Below are positions 7,628 to 10,249 of a DNA stretch of 10,249 nucleotides, in pieces. The notes under the pieces were generated by a model, which was not told the origin of the DNA, did not search any database, and saw only the letters and a list, made by a program, of their open reading frames with translations. Numbering within the stretch: the first letter of the stretch is position 1; each line of letters opens with the position of its first letter. The translations under genes were made by a program, and so were the position numbers. Source of the stretch: an uncultured Lachnospiraceae bacterium (GTDB lineage: Bacteria; Bacillota; Clostridia; Lachnospirales; Lachnospiraceae); assembly GCA_945834545.1 (NCBI GenBank), contig CAMAHO010000067.1, forward strand, positions 1 through 10,249. Reading direction: 5' to 3'.

Positions 7628-10249
7628 TGAATCTTAAGAAACTTGTAAGCTTAGTAAAAGATACCAACCGTACCCGCCAGGAAAGAATGTTTATTCTCCT
7701 TGTTTTATGCGGACTTTTTGGTTTGTTTTGTGGCTCTGTCATTGGAACCTTGATGGGGGAAAATTTGACTAATATACTGGCCATGGCTGTGGCTTTTTTC
7801 ATACTCTTAGGGATTGTTTATTATACCATCCGTTCCAGACGCATTCAGCCAGGAGCTGTGACCATAGCCTTCCTTGTCATCTTTATCATGTTGCCGCTAA
7901 ATTTTCTTTCCAGCGGAAGCATTTACGGAGGCGGACCGATCTGGTTTCTGTTTGGCATCATCTTTGTCTGCCTTGTAGTGGAAAACAGGATTAAGTACTT
8001 CCTCATTGGCGGTGGCTTCCTGGTCTGTGGAGTCTGCTACTGGATTGCTTATTATTATCCTAATCTGGTGGTTTCCCATACGGAACAAATTGCCTATACA
8101 GATTCCTTCTTATCCCTTGTCATTGTGACTGTTATTATTTGTGCCATGATTTTGTTCCAAAACAGAATCTATGCATCTGAAAATGAGAAGGCTCAGATGC
8201 AGAAGAAGGAAATAGAAGAGCTCAATAAGATGCAGAATCAGTTCTTCTCCAGTATGAGTCACGAGATTCGTACCCCGATAAACACGATTATTGGCTTAAA
8301 TGAGATGATATTAAGAGAGGATGTGTCGGATGAAGTAGCTGCAGATGCAAGGAGTATACAGGGAGCAAGTAAAATGCTTTTGTCCTTAATCAATGACATC
8401 CTGGATATGTCCAAGATTGAGTCCGGTAAAATGGATATTGTGCCTGTTCCCTATGATGTGGGAAATATGCTCTCTGATATTGTAAATATGATTTGGGTCA
8501 GGGCTAAGGAGAAAAATCTGGAGTTTCATATTGACCTGGACCAGACAATGCCGACACAGCTATTCGGTGACGAAGTCAGAATCAAGCAGATACTGATTAA
8601 TGTTTTGAACAATGCTGTAAAATATACATCGGAAGGATCTGTCACCTTGTCCATTCAATGTAAAGTGACGGAGAATAATATCGCTCAGATTGTCTATACA
8701 GTGACGGATACGGGAATGGGAATCAAAAAGGAAAACCTTCCTTATCTCTTTAGTGCATTCAAGCGAATTGATGAAGAAAAGAACAGGTATATCGAAGGTA
8801 CAGGCTTAGGCTTATCCATTGTGAAGCAGCTGGTGGAGCTGATGCATGGGGAAATCACGGTAAACAGTGTCTACCGGAAAGGCTCAAGCTTTGTTATTAC
8901 AATTCCCCAGGAGGTTCTTACCGACGAAACGATAAACTCCATTAATTTTGAAGAGCGTCACAAGGTAAACAGCAGACAGCATTATAAACAACGCTTTGAA
9001 GCTTCTAAGGCAAATATTCTGATTGTTGATGACAATGACGACAATCTGATGGTAGCCACAAAACTGTTAAGAGATACCAAGGTTCAGATAACTACAGCTC
9101 TAAGTGGAGAGGAGTGCTTAAGAGAAACATTAAAACAGCATTATGATGTGATTTTCCTGGATCATTTAATGCCTCACATGAGTGGTATTGAGTGTCTCCA
9201 TGAAATCAGAAAACAAATTGGTGGTTTAAACCAGAATACGCCTGTTATTGTATTGACTGCCAATTCAGGTAGCGATAATCTAAGTCTTTATCGTAGAGAG
9301 GGCTTTGATGAATATTTATTAAAACCGGTTACAGGTCAGCAGCTTGAGGAAATAGTTTATAAGTTCTTACCAAAGAATTTGATAGAAAAAACCTTAGGCG
9401 GTGAGCTGTTAGGGGTTGAATCTCCAACAATGGAACACCACCATAAAAAGCTTGTTCTCGTTACAACAGATAGTGTCTGTGATTTGCCGAAAGCGATCAT
9501 TTCCAGAGAACAGATTCCTGTCATGCCTTATAGGGTACATACAAAGGGCGGTATCTTCTTAGACGGAGTAGAGGTGGAGACAGATGGGATTATTTCCTAT
9601 ATGGAAGAGAACAGCAATACTGTTGCATCAGAAGCTCCGGACGTTGCTGATTATGAAGAATTCTTTGCAGAATGTCTGTCCAAGGGACAGTACATTATCC
9701 ATCTCTCTATGGCAAAGGAGGTAAGTAAGGGTTTTTTCAATGCAACGGAAGCTGCAAAAAACTTTGAAAATGTTATTGTCGTAGACTCCGGACACCTTTC
9801 CGGAGGATTAGGTCTTATGGTATTACAGGCTATAGGATATGCTGCGGAGGGCTTAAACGCCTCAGCTATAGTTGATAAGCTTGAAAGTGATAAGCTCAGA
9901 ATCAAGACCAGCTTTATCGTAGATAAAACAGATTTTCTGGCGCGCTCAGGCAGAATCTCCCCTCGTATTGACAGCCTGTGTAATGCGATTATGTTACATC
10001 CTGTGTTGGCTTTGAAAAACAGCTATATGAAGGTCGCAAAGATACTCATAGGACGTCAGTCTAAGGTAAGGAAAGATTATATCCTTAATGAGATGAAGGT
10101 CATGAAAGGAGCAGAGACAAAGCTTTTGTTTATTGCTTATGTGGGCTTATCCAGACAGGAATTGGAGGAAATCAAAGACCTTATCAGCACGAAATACAGC
10201 TTTGATAAGGTATACTTTATCAAGGCCTCCTCAGCTATTTCAGCAAACT
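7627..10249 (+). CDS. Membrane hybrid histidine kinase fused to a C-terminal DegV domain, 3'-truncated by the window edge
   Basis: The frame from ATG 7627 stays open to the last base (874 full codons, no stop). About six hydrophobic segments (residues about 20-178) form the membrane input. A short coiled coil (about 183-208) leads to HisKA with H212 in MSHEIRTP. The HATPase has N329 (VLNNAVKYT), D361 (TDTGMGI), an F-box (LFSAFKRID) and a G2 box GTGLGLSI (391-398). The receiver (about 461-585) has D468-D469, phosphoacceptor D512 in FLDHLMPHMSG, T544 and K566 in LLKPV. A short linker (about 586-607) leads to a DegV/EDD domain from about 608: TTDSVCDLP (613-621), IPVMPYRVHTKGGIFLDGVE, VVDSGHLSGGLG and the conserved FLARSGRIS (770-778). 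DegV proteins bind fatty acids and, as FakB, present them to the kinase FakA. There is no Hpt domain. Only about 15-20 residues of a normal DegV length should be missing. The frame is intact across each domain junction, so this is a real fusion in the given sequence. Confidence 0.9.
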   Translation, partial: MNLKKLVSLVKDTNRTRQERMFILLVLCGLFGLFCGSVIGTLMGENLTNILAMAVAFFILLGIVYYTIRSRRIQPGAVTIAFLVIFIMLPLNFLSSGSIYGGGPIWFLFGIIFVCLVVENRIKYFLIGGGFLVCGVCYWIAYYYPNLVVSHTEQIAYTDSFLSLVIVTVIICAMILFQNRIYASENEKAQMQKKEIEELNKMQNQFFSSMSHEIRTPINTIIGLNEMILREDVSDEVAADARSIQGASKMLLSLINDILDMSKIESGKMDIVPVPYDVGNMLSDIVNMIWVRAKEKNLEFHIDLDQTMPTQLFGDEVRIKQILINVLNNAVKYTSEGSVTLSIQCKVTENNIAQIVYTVTDTGMGIKKENLPYLFSAFKRIDEEKNRYIEGTGLGLSIVKQLVELMHGEITVNSVYRKGSSFVITIPQEVLTDETINSINFEERHKVNSRQHYKQRFEASKANILIVDDNDDNLMVATKLLRDTKVQITTALSGEECLRETLKQHYDVIFLDHLMPHMSGIECLHEIRKQIGGLNQNTPVIVLTANSGSDNLSLYRREGFDEYLLKPVTGQQLEEIVYKFLPKNLIEKTLGGELLGVESPTMEHHHKKLVLVTTDSVCDLPKAIISREQIPVMPYRVHTKGGIFLDGVEVETDGIISYMEENSNTVASEAPDVADYEEFFAECLSKGQYIIHLSMAKEVSKGFFNATEAAKNFENVIVVDSGHLSGGLGLMVLQAIGYAAEGLNASAIVDKLESDKLRIKTSFIVDKTDFLARSGRISPRIDSLCNAIMLHPVLALKNSYMKVAKILIGRQSKVRKDYILNEMKVMKGAETKLLFIAYVGLSRQELEEIKDLISTKYSFDKVYFIKASSAISAN

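Noticed and set aside
7431..7802. Minus-strand open frame of 123 codons spanning the junction of the two kinase genes
   Set aside because: Both plus-strand genes are intact here with a clear TAATG overlap. The antisense product has no recognisable motif and no convincing Shine-Dalgarno site.
9651..9905. Minus-strand open frame inside the DegV domain
   Set aside because: The plus strand encodes recognisable DegV motifs through this whole stretch, so the antisense frame is incidental.
1..10249. Mobile elements, CRISPR arrays, tRNA/rRNA genes, inverted-repeat element ends
   Set aside because: The window is almost completely filled with intact co-directional protein genes. No transposase, integrase, regularly spaced repeat or RNA gene signature was seen.

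Overview
The window looks like chromosomal sequence from a Gram-positive anaerobe of the class Clostridia, most likely a member of the Lachnospiraceae. Four things point there: moderately AT-rich coding DNA, strong AGGAGG-type ribosome binding sites, tightly packed co-directional genes, and large hybrid histidine kinases with the FLDHxMP receiver signature typical of that family. This is inference, because there is no rRNA or marker gene here. All genes are on the + strand and there is almost no non-coding DNA. I see no RNA gene, mobile element, CRISPR array or long repeat.

Region 1 (1-3093) is the transporter part of a branched-chain amino acid (HAAT family) ABC system. It holds the 3' part of livH, then complete livM, livG and livF, encoding two permeases and two ATPases. 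The substrate-binding protein gene is not in the window and is probably upstream. Region 2 (3116-3739) is a small cytidylate-kinase-like P-loop protein only 22 bases after livF, so probably part of the same transcript. A long imperfect hairpin (3751-3799) follows and probably ends this operon.

Region 3 (3821 to the right edge) is a signalling cluster of three genes. The first encodes a receiver-HD-GYP protein, a predicted cyclic-di-GMP phosphodiesterase. The second is a 915-residue membrane hybrid histidine kinase with a degenerate receiver, a true receiver and an Hpt domain. The third overlaps it by one base at a TAATG junction. It is a second membrane hybrid kinase whose receiver is fused in frame to a DegV (fatty-acid-binding EDD fold) domain, and it runs off the right edge with no stop.

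The three signalling proteins carry complementary parts: two kinase cores, three apparently functional receivers, one Hpt and one c-di-GMP output domain. They could form a branched phosphorelay that controls c-di-GMP turnover. The kinase-receiver-DegV fusion is the most unusual element. Its DegV part seems to have lost several residues that hold the fatty-acid carboxylate in family members.
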